Below are positions 34,295-45,985 of a DNA stretch of 64,000 nucleotides, in pieces. The stretch lies in NCBI GenBank assembly GCA_009760855.2, contig WPIO01000051.1, positions 180,001 through 244,000 on the forward strand. The letters are read 5' to 3'. The notes beneath the pieces are model-generated. The model saw nothing but the letters and a program-made list of their open reading frames with translations, made no database searches and was not told the DNA's origin. How positions within the stretch are numbered: the stretch's first letter is position 1; every line of letters starts with the position of its first letter. A program made the translations under genes and the position numbers. Source of the DNA: Cristatella mucedo. Taxonomy: Eukaryota > Bryozoa > Phylactolaemata > Cristatellidae.

Positions 34295-35034
34295 TGTACG
34301 TGCGCATGCTTAGCGCTGCGATACGTACGCATCGGTTTCAAAGCTCGCACTCGCGGCTCGACTGTTCGCAGCGCGACACTCGCTCGAGCAAGGAGGCGGG
34401 GCTCGGCAAGGCTCGCTGTGCGGTACGCTGGCGATTGGCATTTCATGACTACGTGGCACTTGCAGCATGCGACGTGGCACGTGACGTAGTGAGCGTAGCG
34501 CTTATCGGAGGCGAAACTAAATAAGCGCCTGCAGCCATCAGTGTCGAACTCGAGAGTAGCAGGTGCACGCCGTGACTGATTTTATTTAGCAAGGTGACCA
34601 TGTGGTGAAACTTCAGACTGCTGTTCTGGCACGCACGCTATGGGCTACGACAATTGACGATAGGGTTTATTGAATGGAGAGCTTTTATTTTGTTGTTGTC
34701 ACGTCTTCATTTTAATCGCGAGGCACGTACTCAGGCCCCGGCTTCAAGACTCTCCACTTCCGGCTTCGAAACTTCCGGCTTCGAGACTCTTCGAGACTTC
34801 CTAGTGACAGCTTGGTTGGCTGCAGCCGGTTCGCTGTGTGCCGCCTAGTGGTGGCTGCAGCAAGGTTAGTATTTATGGAGTAAATGAGAGAGTCATGGCT
34901 ACCCTTCCTGCCAGCATCTCTTGTCATCTCTCGGAACTTATCTCCTTCCAGTAGAACCGTTCGCTGTGTAGCTCAAATTGGGGAGAAAGTACTGCCTCTG
35001 CACTATTTTAATGTAATGAAATTGTCGTGTGTAT
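34295..35034. other. Unassigned stretch
   Basis: No recognisable gene or repeat. GCACGTGACGTAG near 34477 combines an E-box and a CRE-like site. A TTCGA/CTTCC-rich run at 34740-34800 (CTTCCGGCTTCGA repeats) is a short degenerate repeat. Confidence 0.5.
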
Positions 35035-35700
35035 TCATCTGTAAGGTCACAAGGCCACAAAGACTATGTTGCTGTTACTACTCAGGAAAGTTTTGTATGG
35101 CGCACTTACAGCCTAAGTGGCTTTCGGTACTCATTCGGTAGCCAACAGACTTCATCTCGAGCCACAGAGAGAAAGTGGTAAATATATTAGATTCAGGAGA
35201 GCAGTTGAGGTAGTGAGTATCTTGGAAGTAGTAGCTCAGGATGGCTGGAAAGGGTATGCCCTAGTCGGCAGCTGGAAAGTGGTGGTCATTGCGAAAGAAT
35301 CGTGGAAGTAAGTTCCACGGTCTACAACCTGTGAGGCAGAAGCTAATGTCGCCTACAGTCTGCAAGCGAAGGAGTGAATGGATATTTGATTGTTTATAAA
35401 GGACTTGAGGGCACGAGGAGGCAGAAACTGGTGCAACAGTTCAGCTTGGCATGAAGGAGCCAAGCCGTGGCCGGCCTTGTGGGTCAGCGAAAGAGCTTTG
35501 CTCTGCATCCGTTGATCAAGCGGCAGCCATACTGGCTCTTCCAGAAAAAGAGATACTTGATCAAACCTCGGGGATTAGCAAACTACCCATGCAGCCATAT
35601 TTGTAGCCAGCTGTAGTGATCTTGTGGCTTTTTGCGGTTGGCCTGCCAAAAGGGAGTTACAATAATCTGGCCGAGAAAGAACTAAGGGGCTAGTTCTTTT
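35035..35700 (-). pseudogene. LINE reverse-transcriptase C-terminus, second L2-like family
   Basis: On the minus strand around 35380-35530 it reads RMQSKALSLTHKAGHGLAPS and FLPPRALKSF, the L2-type C-terminal block ('FK.L.LTHKA..GLAP..L..LL'). Residues toward 35090 match the fragment at 12735-13035. 5'-truncated with stops. 35701-36169 shows no recognisable gene; the 35734-36126 ORF has no known motif. Confidence 0.65.
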
Positions 35701-36169
35701 AAATAAGAAATAATTATTTTTAAGAAATAAGAAATGACCATTCTTATTTTAAACTTAGGGGCTGGTTTAAATTTCTTTGCGATTCACGATGCTCAACTTG
35801 TCGCACAAACCTGCATCGAGCGTTCGATGATTGCAGCGGCGAATGGGCACAGCAACAATGTCGCAGGGGGTGGTCGCAAGCGCTCGAACGTTCGAGGCTC
35901 GAGGGTCTTTGGTAAAGTGCGGTGTACGCAAAAGGCTCAAACTCGAGCACGGCTATTCTCTGGGCAAGAAAAAAGTAAATCGCTATCTTTAAAGACGTTT
36001 CTGTGGGGCTCTTGCCTGCTGCGACGGACGATTTGCTTCTCCGTTGCCGTGCTGCCTACATGGACCGAGTTGAGACTGGCAGTGAGAAAGGTCAAGGACC
36101 AGCTGGGAAGAGCAGCAAACGGTTGAGAATAGCAGACCTCTGCTGCTGCGCGCGGCGGCTTCATTTGCC

Positions 36170-36420
36170 ACTGGGTCGTAGCCGAGGGCTACGTTGCTCT
36201 TTCTCTACGATCGATAGGTCATGGGTTTGAGCCTCGCAGTGGGCGATCCTCGATTGCCCATCGCAATTGGCGGCGACAGCCGTTAAGGCTCTTCTGCAGC
36301 TCAGGAAGTACCGGTCGCCCTCTTGCCGCATGACGGTCGGATGAACTGCCTTTCTCGCTTTAATTAATACTGATAAAAATGAGGCTGTTCAATCAGCTAA
36401 TATTTAAATTTAATAAATGC
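36170..36420 (+). mobile_element. SINE-C (tRNA-derived)
   Basis: Head GGGTCGTAGCCGAGGGCTAC, B-box CATGGGTTTGAGCCTCGC, the body hairpin around GCAGTGGGCGATCCTCGATT, then AGCCGTTAAGGCTCTTCTGC and the tail GAGGCTGTTCAATCAGCTAA. Confidence 0.7.
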
Positions 36421-36459
36421 ATAATTAAATTTAATAATTCAGCTTCACAAATCACAAGT

Positions 36460-36600
36460 GCCGAGCTGATTTGGTCTAGCGGTTAAGGTGCTCGCCCCGA
36501 CCACGGTCTCACTGAGGTCGTGGGCTCGAGCCCCGAGGCATATGTGAAGCGCCTGAATAGAGATTAAGTTCTCTTGGGGCGCTATGTAAATGAACTATAT
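36460..36600 (+). mobile_element. SINE-A (tRNA-derived head, LINE-like tail)
   Basis: TGGTCTAGCGGTTAAGGTGC (A box), GTCGTGGGCTCGAGCCCC (B box), then AAGCGCCTGAATAGAGATTA and AGTTCTCTTGGGGCGCTATG. Nearly identical to the copy at 53635-53770. 36601-37397 shows nothing recognisable. Confidence 0.85.
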
Positions 36601-37397
36601 TTAAATATAAGTGCTGGCCTAGCCAGAATTTCGGCAGGAGGCGGCCTTCGTGGCAGTGCTTGGCTTAACAATGAGAGGGCACGGAGATGACGTCACGAGC
36701 GATGACTCACGACAGAAAACCGAATAATAGGACAACTGAGCGGGGCGTGATCGTTTAAGTAAGGTATCGGTTGCGTCTGCTGTGCTTTTCACAAAGGACG
36801 TAGTCTCCGGTGGCTCCGTATGCTCGTAACCAGGTCAAAAAAGAGCGAAAGGTCAAAGCAAGGTCGAAGACTAAGTGCAAAAGCATGCATACATGTTTTC
36901 GGATTGTTGCTTGTGAATTATTCGTAGTTTTTGTGAATTGCTACTAGTGAATTAGTCCTAGTTTTGATGTTCGACATCATCAGGACGTGAGCATGTCTAC
37001 ACCGATTTCGACGGAGTAAATTAGCATGCACGATTTGTCTTTTTTGTCGGCGAGGCTGCATCGCGGCGGAGCACGGTGGCAAAGATGTCGGTATTTTTCT
37101 CTGAGGAAAACTCGCCATTTTGTCAAAAGTGCCCAGTTGATTTAGCTCACCACCGTCTGGTTACGAGTGCATGGAACACGACTGCGTCGAGTTATCTCGC
37201 GACGCGTCGCACATTAAACGAATTTCCCCCCAACTGGCGACCATGCGGTGGGGACTAGGTTGTTGTCATGCTGCATGAACCTCCGTAGCTGATATGATCG
37301 TAACTATGCACCGTTCAGGGGGGAGTAGGTTGTCCAAAGAAAGTCGCCTCGAGCAACCTAGAAACAATCATCAGTTTATCAGCTGGACAAGGAGAGC

Positions 37398-37550
37398 ATG
37401 AGGAAGCAGCACAGAAAGCGAGTAGCGGCAGCAGCGGCAGCAGCAGCAGCGGAAGTGCCGCCGAGTATCGCCGCCAAGCGAGAACTTTGGGCTGAATTTA
37501 TTTCACAGCCAGAAGTGCTCACGAAGAAGGAAAATGAGGAATTCATCTAA
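37398..37550 (+). CDS. Hypothetical 50-residue ORF or 3' exon with poly-Ala
   Basis: The peptide opens MRKQHRKRV, runs through nine Ala (GCG/GCA repeats) and ends in a charged helix-like segment (AAKRELWAEFISQPEVLTKK, then ENEEFI stop). The reading frame stays open upstream to about 37380, where TTTATCAG could be a splice acceptor, so it may be a terminal exon. I do not recognise a family. Its amino-acid composition is more protein-like than that of neighbouring short ORFs. Confidence 0.3.
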   Translation: MRKQHRKRVAAAAAAAAAEVPPSIAAKRELWAEFISQPEVLTKKENEEFI

Positions 37551-37734
37551 AGCTTCAAATTCTTCATAAACTACGCCTACAATTCCTTCCTTCCTGGCGT
37601 CTGACACTTGCAACCGACTGAAATGATGAGAAATAGTCTGACCAAATGACGTTTGGTGGATGCTAAAAACTGATCTGTTTCTTACAAACGCTACTCTGTT
37701 CCAGATTACACAAGTTGTGCTCCATTTCAGAGAA

Positions 37735-37860
37735 TTGCCCTCTTTGGATGTCTACGTATACTGAAACTGTGCATGTTATTGCTAATTTGTTTCCAGTGTC
37801 TATGAAGTGTCTACAAAGAGATTGAGGGCTCCTAGGGTGTTAAACAATATATTATCATAG
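37735..37860 (+). mobile_element. LINE 3' tail (L2-like)
   Basis: GCATGTTATTGCTAATTTG, then GTGTCTACAAAGAGATTGAG and GGCTCCTAGGGTG. Degraded terminus. 37861-38055 shows nothing recognisable. Confidence 0.6.
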
Positions 37861-38059
37861 TTTTAATTAGTTACCTAGGGCTAACCATTATGCAGCAGGC
37901 CTTAGTATCTGCCTGATTTACTGGAACTGCAATAATTGACTACTTAAATCTTGGCTTAGCTTCGCTGTCAGTATAAGAAAATGGTATGAACATTAGTGTT
38001 AACATTATTATAACCTCACTACCAACCAAAGATTAATCAGCACTCTAGCTAACTACTAA

Positions 38060-38064
38060 AGATC

Positions 38065-38140
<76 letters not shown>

Positions 38141-38185
38141 ATATATATATATATATACGTATATATGTATGTATGTATATACACT
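38060..38185 (+). repeat. (TA)n(TG)n(TA)n microsatellite
   Basis: TA runs at 38065-38106, about 13 TG units at 38107-38134, then TA and GTAT runs. Confidence 0.95.
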
Positions 38186-38559
38186 GTAGTATGTACTACA
38201 GATAATATACACCCAGGCTAGTGTTGACTAAGTTCTGCGGTTGTTAATTCCACACACAAGTCTTCCTTATTTTGCATCTACTTCAATAAAAAAAAAAGAT
38301 GAATCAAGTGACTAAACCATGCGATTGAATCACTGAATCTTTGGACAGTCTGCGTAGGTCAATATGTTGAATACTTTTGACTGGCACGTATAAGTTCCAA
38401 GTACTTTGGAGAGAGATACCTGTCAGCGGGTTTTTAACTAGTTACAGTCAAATATGCTTGCGATCCGAATTCCTGCTATTCTAGCTATTAACGTCTAGAC
38501 AAGGACTGCTGTAGATTATGCCATTCCATTCTAGCAAAGGCCATGTCTAGCTTCAATAA

Positions 38560-39030
38560 AAAAATATTGTCAAATCACGCTTGCACAATCCAAAGATACT
38601 GATTTCTACCATCAAGTATCTGCTTAACCTCTCTCAGGTTTCCTCCGTAACTAGCGATCCCTGCAGGTTATCTATCAGATTACTCATCTAGCTTCTGTGT
38701 CAGCACAGTAGGCAAGATCGGAGAGTCAATCTTTAAGGCAGCAGCATCCCCTCTGGCCTCCATTCCCTCAGTAACACCCAGCAGGACTTATCTCCCTTCA
38801 TTCCTTGCGTCAACTCCTGGTCAGCATTCTAGTCTGCTATGGGTGACCTCGTCCTAAAATTCATCTCTAGTCAAGAACCTTCAAGCTTTGCTAGTAATTT
38901 TAATTTTCAGTCTGTTTTTAGAGCTAATCACTCCACAGAGTCAGTATTGCTTCGGCTGTATAGCGACCTACTTAGGAATGCAGACTTGATTGGAGTAACT
39001 CCGCTTTTTTTCTCGACCTTTCGCCAGCCA
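38560..39030 (+). pseudogene. L2-like LINE reverse-transcriptase N-terminal fragment
   Basis: In the ORF at 38839-39042, SVFRANHSTESVLLRLYSDL matches the conserved 'GFR..HSTE.ALL' motif of L2/CR1 reverse transcriptases. Positions 38560-38840 correspond, in broken frames, to the preceding connector region. Confidence 0.7.
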
Positions 39031-40604
39031 TCAGCTGGATAAAACGGAAACAAGTTATTGCTTACATTGTGAATAATGTTTGGGAAGTCTATGATGCACT
39101 AGAAGCGAGAAAGATTTCAAAAAAGATTGGATGATGTAAAAGAGTGAGGAAAGAGGAAAAGAAGCAGCAGAAAAATGATTATGTGCGAGAGGCAGAAGAA
39201 GGACGTAAAAACCCTCTAAACAGAAAAGAGAAGACGAAGAGTGTGAATAAAAGAAAAAACGAAGGGAAAGAAAAGATTCGATAGTGAAAAGAAGGTTAAA
39301 AGTAGTGACATTGAAACGCATAAATATTTAAACAGGTTGATGGCAAACATGGTAAAGAGAAAGCTAAAAATGATATTAAAAGAAACGGAAAGTAAAGTTT
39401 TCAAACAATCTCATTGTCAAACGTCCTCTCCAGTAATACAGAAAAGTTGAGCTTCCGCAACTGGAATTTATGGTAGTTTATAAATTAGGAAAATAAAGTA
39501 CACACAATTTTAATAAAACTATATAGGGATAATGAATTTCAATGCAGATAAGATATTTTCCATGACGGACTGAGAACTTCCTCCAGCACCCATCTAAAAT
39601 ATTCAGTATTATGTGTATCCTCAAGCTGATGGAATTCAAGAAAACTGCAATCAATCCTGGAACAATCGTTAGATTCTTCGTAGAAGTCATGAATACTGAT
39701 TGCCTTATACAATCTTATGCCTACCTATTGGTTGATGGAAGAATTAAGCTATGGAGGGGTGCTGCAGCTCATGCAGTCTCTACGCTTAGTACTAATGCTA
39801 GCTAGCTATTAAGCACCTGGTAAAATTAATGTTTCACTCTTTAATAATAGAGCTAGTGGCTTTTTGAACAAATGCGATTGAGAATTGGAGGCGTTGAGGA
39901 TGAATCGTATAATACTGACTATAGAACGGCTGGCTGTAACTTCAAGCGTATTAGGAACTCTTTTGTATCCTTAAGATTATAATAGAGGTAAAGGATTGAG
40001 ATAGTTTTGGAGAAAAGATGAGGGCGCTGCTGAGATTAATTAATATTCTACTGATGGGAATGATGCGTGGGTTGCTCTATCGAATTATACTAATTCAGTA
40101 TGCCCTAATACTACTAACGAAACCGTAGGTAGGGTAATGAGAAAACGCAATATTCACTCACGCTCAACTGAATGAATTCTTTGGTGGAATTCCACCTTTG
40201 GATAGGATACCGGGATTATTCGTAGACATAGATAAGATCGCTTACAGCACAAGCATTGAACGGATACTCAAGAAAGAAGCGTTTATAGATATGAATGCAT
40301 TGCACTTTGCAGATGCTCCAGCGGCTGCTCCATGAGGTAACCTAACTAGCGGCCTAGAATATTCCTCGACAAGCTCCATCTAATTGTTTCTAAAGTTTAG
40401 CCTAGCATTTCGAATGTAACATATCTCATAAATAAAAAGGAGGAACCAAATGGTATATCAAAACTCGTGAGTAGAAATAGAAAACATGAAGCCTCACCAA
40501 TAACTGATAAAGTTCAACAAACGTATGGCCTTAACATTCAAAATGAGAACGCTAGTTGCCTAATATTCGCATTTCAAAACGTGAATAAGTGAGGTGATTA
40601 TATG
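39031..40604. other. AT-rich stretch, no gene recognised
   Basis: 39055-39420 is purine-rich on the plus strand (Lys/Glu/Arg frames with many stops). 39890-40330 contains several short protein-like runs (for example EFFGGIPPLDRIPGLFVDID near 40170-40230), broken by stops. They may be decayed parts of the viral-like element to the right, but this is unproven. Confidence 0.4.
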
Positions 40605-41830
40605 GCTAATGATGATAATAATAACATTAGTAATAATGCATTTGATATAGCATCCTCAGAGAACTCGTTATCTTTCTAGACATTTTATATTTGCTTCAAA
40701 GGAAGCACGAGCAAATGGCTAGTGGTAGCACGCTCAATAAACAACAAAAATAACATGGTTAAGGGTGACTGGACAGGGTCGGCTTGCAAGTATGGTTAGT
40801 GGCAGCATGCTCAGTGTCAGCACGTATAAGCACATAAAAGACGAATCACATGGATCCACTACTTTCTGTGATAAATAGATGCGTTTTTAGTTTCTTTTTA
40901 AATATGGACAAGTCAGGGAATGTCGTGACGCAGAGTCGGGAGTGAGTTCCAGGCTTTGGGAGCAAGCGAACTAAAGACACTGTCTCCAAAGGAGTTGAGG
41001 TTTGAACGATGTATAGATAAGTGATAAGATTCAGAAAAGCGGGTGGTACGATGCTTGGCCTGATGGGGTAGTATATCTGAGAGATAGGCTGGAGCCATAG
41101 AATGAAGGGACCTAAAAGTGAGCGACAAAACCTTGAAGTCAATCCTTTGCTTGACTGGTAGCCAGTGCAGGTCGGCGAGAAGTGGTGTGATATGGCAACT
41201 GCGGCGCTCACGACAGACAAGCCTGCTGCAGTTTTGCACCAGCTGTAAGCGCCTGAGTAAACAGGCCGGTAGACCAGCAAGTAGTGGGTTACAGAAGTCA
41301 AGACGGAATCACACTTGATTTGCCCATAACTAGTAAGTTGGTTGCATCATCATTCAATTAAACAAAATTTGCTACCATTACCATCCATGTGGATGTCATC
41401 AATACATGCAGCAAGGGAGTTGAGACAATGCAACGTTATCGAAGGCTGGGAGGGGTCAAAGCTACAAAAAAAAGTACAACTGAGTGTCATCTGCATAGAA
41501 GTAACAGCCTAGACTGTGCTTGGCAGTCACATCGGCAAGAGGGAGAGTATAAACCGTTTAAAGATTGGGACCAAGCACATATCCCCTGGGAACCCCATAT
41601 TTTAGAGGCTCCTCAGATGGTCTTTGTCCATTCACGTCGACATCTTTGTCCATTCACTCAATACTCTGGAGTCTCCTACTGAGATAAGACGTGAGCCGTT
41701 GCATGCTCACGTCAGTGATGCCCTAGCGAGATGAGAGGCGCTCAAGAAGGACTTGGTGATCGATAGTATCGAAAGCTGTCGAAAGTTATATCGATAGTAT
41801 CAAAAGCTTCCGATAATAACGCATTTTTTA
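40605..41830 (-). pseudogene. L2-like LINE with reverse-transcriptase catalytic motifs
   Basis: On the minus strand from about 41830 it reads FDTIDHQVLLERL (motif A), then YLS-R-LQS, GVPRGYVLGP (motif B) and CYFYADDTQLY (motif C, catalytic YADD). These are followed by the thumb and C-terminal blocks (QNCSRLVCRERR, HWLPVKQRIDFKVLSL) and the 3' UTR and tail with (TTA)n at 40605-40635. Stops and frameshifts throughout. One of two copies here that retain the palm region. Confidence 0.85.
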
Positions 41831-42989
41831 ACCAAGCTATTTTTAAAAACATTACAGCAAGACCTGGAGGCGGAAGCCAATACCCAGTGCCGATGGGCTG
41901 AAACAACTTTCCACAATCTCAATGCTCTACGACTTACGTGAATTTCACTTATTTTAGGAAACTTCCTAAGGTGAAAACGTAAACGTGGCTGACACTGAAA
42001 CCAGTCAAGTCCTGACTTCCTGAGCCCTTTACGCTTTTTGATCGTATCTTTGACGGTGATCGTGCTGCTTTCAGAGGCATGAAACCATAGTCAATTCAAG
42101 CTCCCATCAATTAATTTAAACTTTTTCTTTTTTATTAAATGGCTTAATGAGTCATTTTTGTTCATGAAATTAAACGTTAGTGGATCAGAAGCATTTTCAA
42201 TTATGAGTAGTAATTTAGTATTTAATCATTTGAAAGTTGATGAAAAAATGATTAAATAAATGGGACGTGGATAACTTGAGAAATATAAAAGCAATCTATC
42301 TTTAGAATTAGGAGCTCCCTTAATTTTTGAAAAAACTTGGAACCTAATATCGTAAAGTTACTAGAAATTAAATTTAAAAGAAATATTGCGAATGTTATAT
42401 ACTGTTTCTCTAAAATGGATGTTTTCGCTGTATTCCTGACGGCGTGATTTGCATCGGAAATTCTACAATACGTACAGAAATAAAATATCAATGGTCTAGC
42501 TGCTCGATTGAAGGTGAGTTACTCCAGCATTTTGAAGCACAATGCTTTTTAGCATTTTACGCATTAGAAAGGAAAGACTGGTTATTCTGCAAATTTGAAA
42601 TGTTCATTCCAGGTTTAATTTGCTTTTATAGACCACAGGATTATGTGGCTGCTGGTAAAGTTAGAATATCCGCAGAAGAAGACATTGACGCTCTAATTAG
42701 TAAAAAAATGTTTACCTTCTCATGGATGAATGGATGAACACATTACGACTTCGAGTTTAATCAAATATCCAAACACTGCAGATTCAATACTAAGAAAGGA
42801 ATAGGGTGCGATATGAAATTGTGTGAGAGAAAATGTGTCTACAAACCGGTAGAGAACCTGACAAAGACTGATTTAAGAGATTGATGCCCAGTGTCATATA
42901 ATTAGTCAGTTCAAGCTCACGTTACAATTTATAATATAGAATGCTCAGAAAAGGTGATTGTATTGCCAACATCTGTGCTATGAGTTCCA

Positions 42990-43345
42990 CAGATTGGATA
43001 TGAGTGGCAATAAAATTGTAAATGTTCAGGATCCAATCAAGCGTGGAGATGCTCTGAATACAAGTTATGCGGATAAGAACTTTCCAATATTATCCATGAC
43101 GACTACTGCTCTATGATTGACTGCTCAGGTAGAAGTCTGAACGACGTTAGCGCTTGCTGTTAATACTATCAATTCGTTTGTGAAAAGTCAACTTAATTCC
43201 AAAGTTTATAAAGCTGGCAATACAATGACTGGAGATTCGAATACGGGAAGAATCCCGATAACGTCCAGTTATTAGAACCTGACTTCTACTGATCAAACCA
43301 CTTTGGGTGATTACTATTGCGCTACACATAGAGCTATGAAATGAA
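42990..43345 (+). pseudogene. Tail-fibre-like repeat protein fragment
   Basis: A single frame, interrupted by three stops, carries MSGNKIVNVQDP (ending at 43035), then D-A-L..SYAD, and later KAGNTMTGD (near 43210-43235) followed by TTLGDYY. These are the hallmark repeats of phage and large-virus fibre proteins ('NKI..V.DP...DA..K.YVD' and 'GDTMTGDL'). The role would be in virion attachment or structure; here it is dead. The family match is by motif only. Confidence 0.6.
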
Positions 43346-44389
43346 ATGTTATTCTGAAGTCTGTTCGAGCAAATAGGATATGACCTAAACATAGTTAATT
43401 ATAATTAGATAACCAATGTTGTGAGACCTACAAATCCTAATTATGCTGCTAATAAATTTCATGCGGATAGTGGTAATGTCAGAAGAACTAGCAAAGTAGT
43501 AATGCTGTCTTTGGCTGAAACTATGCTACATGGTGAAGTACCATTCTCTACTAGTTTTAATAGGCCAATCATTGATAAACATCCTATAACAATTTTTTGT
43601 TCCATGTAGTTGGAAGGAACAACTGCATGCCTTTATCTCAAAACTTGAACATCACATTACCCTCTTGGAATATCAGGATAATAATTTTTAAATAGAAGGT
43701 AGAGATGCCAAGCTGTGATTACAAGAATGGCAATTGGTTTTAAAGTTATTAGTGGCACTGAAAGCAAGCACACACTTTTAGTCACCTAATTACCTACCGA
43801 GTCACATAAATAGAGCAAGTGAAGTATTGTAAGTGATACTTCCCTAGTCTTTGCGGTGTTTCTTCTATATCTGTTAAAGTTAGAGATCATAATAATTGCT
43901 TTAACTATCTTGTAGAAGAGATCCGAACTCTCGTGTTTGATGAATAAAGTGCAGTCTCATTTTAAAAAACGTTTCTAGATTTGAAGGCCCTCCACTCTCA
44001 ACTAGTGAATGTATGCTTGCACATTCTTATTTATCTTCAAAAATATCTGAGACCTGCTGGAATTAATCTTTCAAACTAATGTACAACATAGCATGCATAC
44101 TTTATCATTACTTGCAAGGCTAGTTTTATTATCATTTCTATCGCAGTAAGATCACAACAACTTTAATCGTCTTGTAATTGGAGATTGCCAACTGATGCTA
44201 AGATATTCTAGGTTTCTAGCATTGGTTAACTCGTAAATGTTTGGAGATGCTAACTGTACTTTAGATAAATTTCAAATGAATGTCATATTGATAAATAGAA
44301 GTAATTTCTTTCAAAACACTAAATTGATGAAAAAGTGATGGGTGATGTGATCATAATGCAGCCATCAGCTAAAAATTACAGAGTAGACC

Positions 44390-44990
44390 GAAAACATAGT
44401 AAGAGGTTTCTTTAACATCACTTTAGCTAATGCTCAGCATCAAGCTGATTTACTCTACTTACCAAATTATAACGCTTGTAAGTGTTCAGTATCGATGTGG
44501 CGAATAGGTACAAAGATGCTAAAGCCTAAATACACAGACTGCTAAAGATGTGACTAAAGCTATAAGAAGCATCCATTCGAAAAGTAAATTACAGTGGCCA
44601 AAGGTAATGTCTGTAGATCCTGGATCAGTAGAGAAACATAATGCGACGATTAAACGACCTGTAACTGAGAAGAATGTAGCGGTGTATGAGACAACCATTA
44701 TAAGTGCTGTTAATAGGTTATTCATGCATCAGTATGAAAAAGAGTTGGAAGTAGAAAATTGTGATAGAAATAGAGAATGGGTAAGGAACTTGCCGAAAGT
44801 GATAGATTACTTGAACAACAGCTAAAAGAGTTTGATTTGCAAGAAACCAGTAAATGCGATAACAATAAAAAGTAAAGATAAATAAACCAGAATATAAATG
44901 TGAGAAAGCTTAAGAATTGGGAACAATGATTAGATACTCGTTGAAGATGTCGAGGAGAAAATCGAAAGAGAAGAAGAGAAGCTACTGGTG
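44390..44990 (+). pseudogene. Retroviral-type (rve) integrase fragment
   Basis: AQHQADLLYLPNY near 44430 carries the first catalytic Asp region. After a frameshift, the ORF at 44550-44825 carries SVDPGS (second Asp, 44616-44618), a Glu at residue 47 and WVRNLPKVIDYLNN near the end. The Asp-Glu distance is only 24 residues, about a dozen short of the usual D,D-35-E, so residues are missing between them. A GKKP-like C-terminal segment follows past the stop in broken frame. Integrases of this fold join element ends to target DNA; this copy cannot. Confidence 0.7.
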
Positions 44991-45117
44991 CAAGCTTATT
45001 CGTTTACAGTTCATAGAATATTAAGGATGATATTCATGCGGGATCAAAAAATTTGATATTAAGTAAATAACGTAAATATAAGCTTTTAAGAGAAGAGTTA
45101 AAGGTGCTTAGCTCTGT

Positions 45118-45387
45118 TTATCGTGTGGAATTCATTCTACCAATGATTATTTCCTGCAACTCATCTTTAGTAACGCCATAATTGGATAATGCGTTGGTCA
45201 CCTTTTCTAATACCTCATCGTTTGCTACCAGTTTGGGGTGTTTTTTCTCAATTTGTGTAATAATGCTATTCGTTGAAGCCGTGAGAGAACCTACACCCGC
45301 TAAAACTATGGAAAAAAGACGAATTTCATTTACCTCATTTGCGTAAGAACTCCTAACTGCGGTAAAAATACCTGTAAAAATGATCAA
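45118..45387 (-). CDS. Hypothetical 89-residue protein
   Basis: An ORF with protein-like composition in AT-rich DNA. It has an N-terminal hydrophobic stretch, a second hydrophobic segment (RLFSIVLAGVGSLTAS, about residues 23-38) and a charged C-terminal helix-like half with GVTKDELQEII. It is convergent with the integrase relic, 130-290 bp away. It could belong to the same element or be host sequence. I do not recognise the family. Confidence 0.3.
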   Translation of the reverse strand: MIIFTGIFTAVRSSYANEVNEIRLFSIVLAGVGSLTASTNSIITQIEKKHPKLVANDEVLEKVTNALSNYGVTKDELQEIIIGRMNSTR

Positions 45388-45504
45388 GAATAATTAGTGT
45401 ATATGAAGCTAATGTAACTTATGTCAAACAAGATTTAATCCTGCCGCTTTCACGTGTATGATATGCATATGTTTTTCTTATTAAAATCTTCTTGTTGAAT
45501 CGTC

Positions 45505-45985
45505 TTAATAATAATAATAATAATAATAATAATGCACTTGATAAAGCGCCCCCAGAGAATTCGATCTCTTTCTAGGCGCTTTACATTTGGTGCAGAGGGA
45601 AATGCAATTGAATGGTAAGTAAAATCATGCTTGAAAAACAAACAAAATGAATAGCATGGTTAGGAGTGACATTCACAGGGTCAGCATGCAAATGTGGTTA
45701 GTGGCAGCATGCACAGTGACAGCACGCATAAGCACATCAAGGACGAATCACAGGGACCCACTAAATGCTGTCCTAAATAGATGCGTTTTTAAGTTCCTTT
45801 TAAATGTGGTCAGGTCAGGGGATGTTCTGACGCTGGTCGGGAGGGATTTCCAAGCTTTGGGAGCATACGAACTAAATGCATGGTCTCCAAAGGATTTAAG
45901 GTTTGTAGGAGGTATTTGTAGACTGTTGAATTCCGAAAAGCGGGTGGTACTATGCTTGGCCTGATGGGGTAGTATATCTGAGATC
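45505..45985 (-). mobile_element. LINE 3' part (L2-like)
   Basis: Antisense of the C-terminal block plus tail. It is very close in sequence to 31850-32310 (the same run TGCACAGTG-CAGCACGCAT, AGCACATCAAGGACGA). Ends abruptly at GTATATCTGAGAT, where another LINE tail begins. Starts with (AAT)n. Confidence 0.8.

Larger units (their letters stand above)
42380..45090 (+). mobile_element. Decayed Polinton/adintovirus-like element (tentative)
   Basis: Within about 2.7 kb of AT-rich DNA are, in the same orientation, a phage-tail-fibre-like coding relic (42990-43345) and a retroviral-type integrase relic (44390-44990). Integrase combined with virion-type genes is known in Polinton/Maverick and adintovirus-like elements, but also in other self-synthesising transposons. 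No polymerase, packaging ATPase, capsid gene or terminal repeats were recognised, so the assignment and both borders are inference. The 42444-42737 ORF inside it has no known motif. Confidence 0.45.

Noticed and set aside
36460-36545. Functional tRNA gene at the SINE-A heads (also 53635)
   Set aside because: A and B boxes are present, but the head continues into the SINE body and LINE-like tail without a proper acceptor stem.
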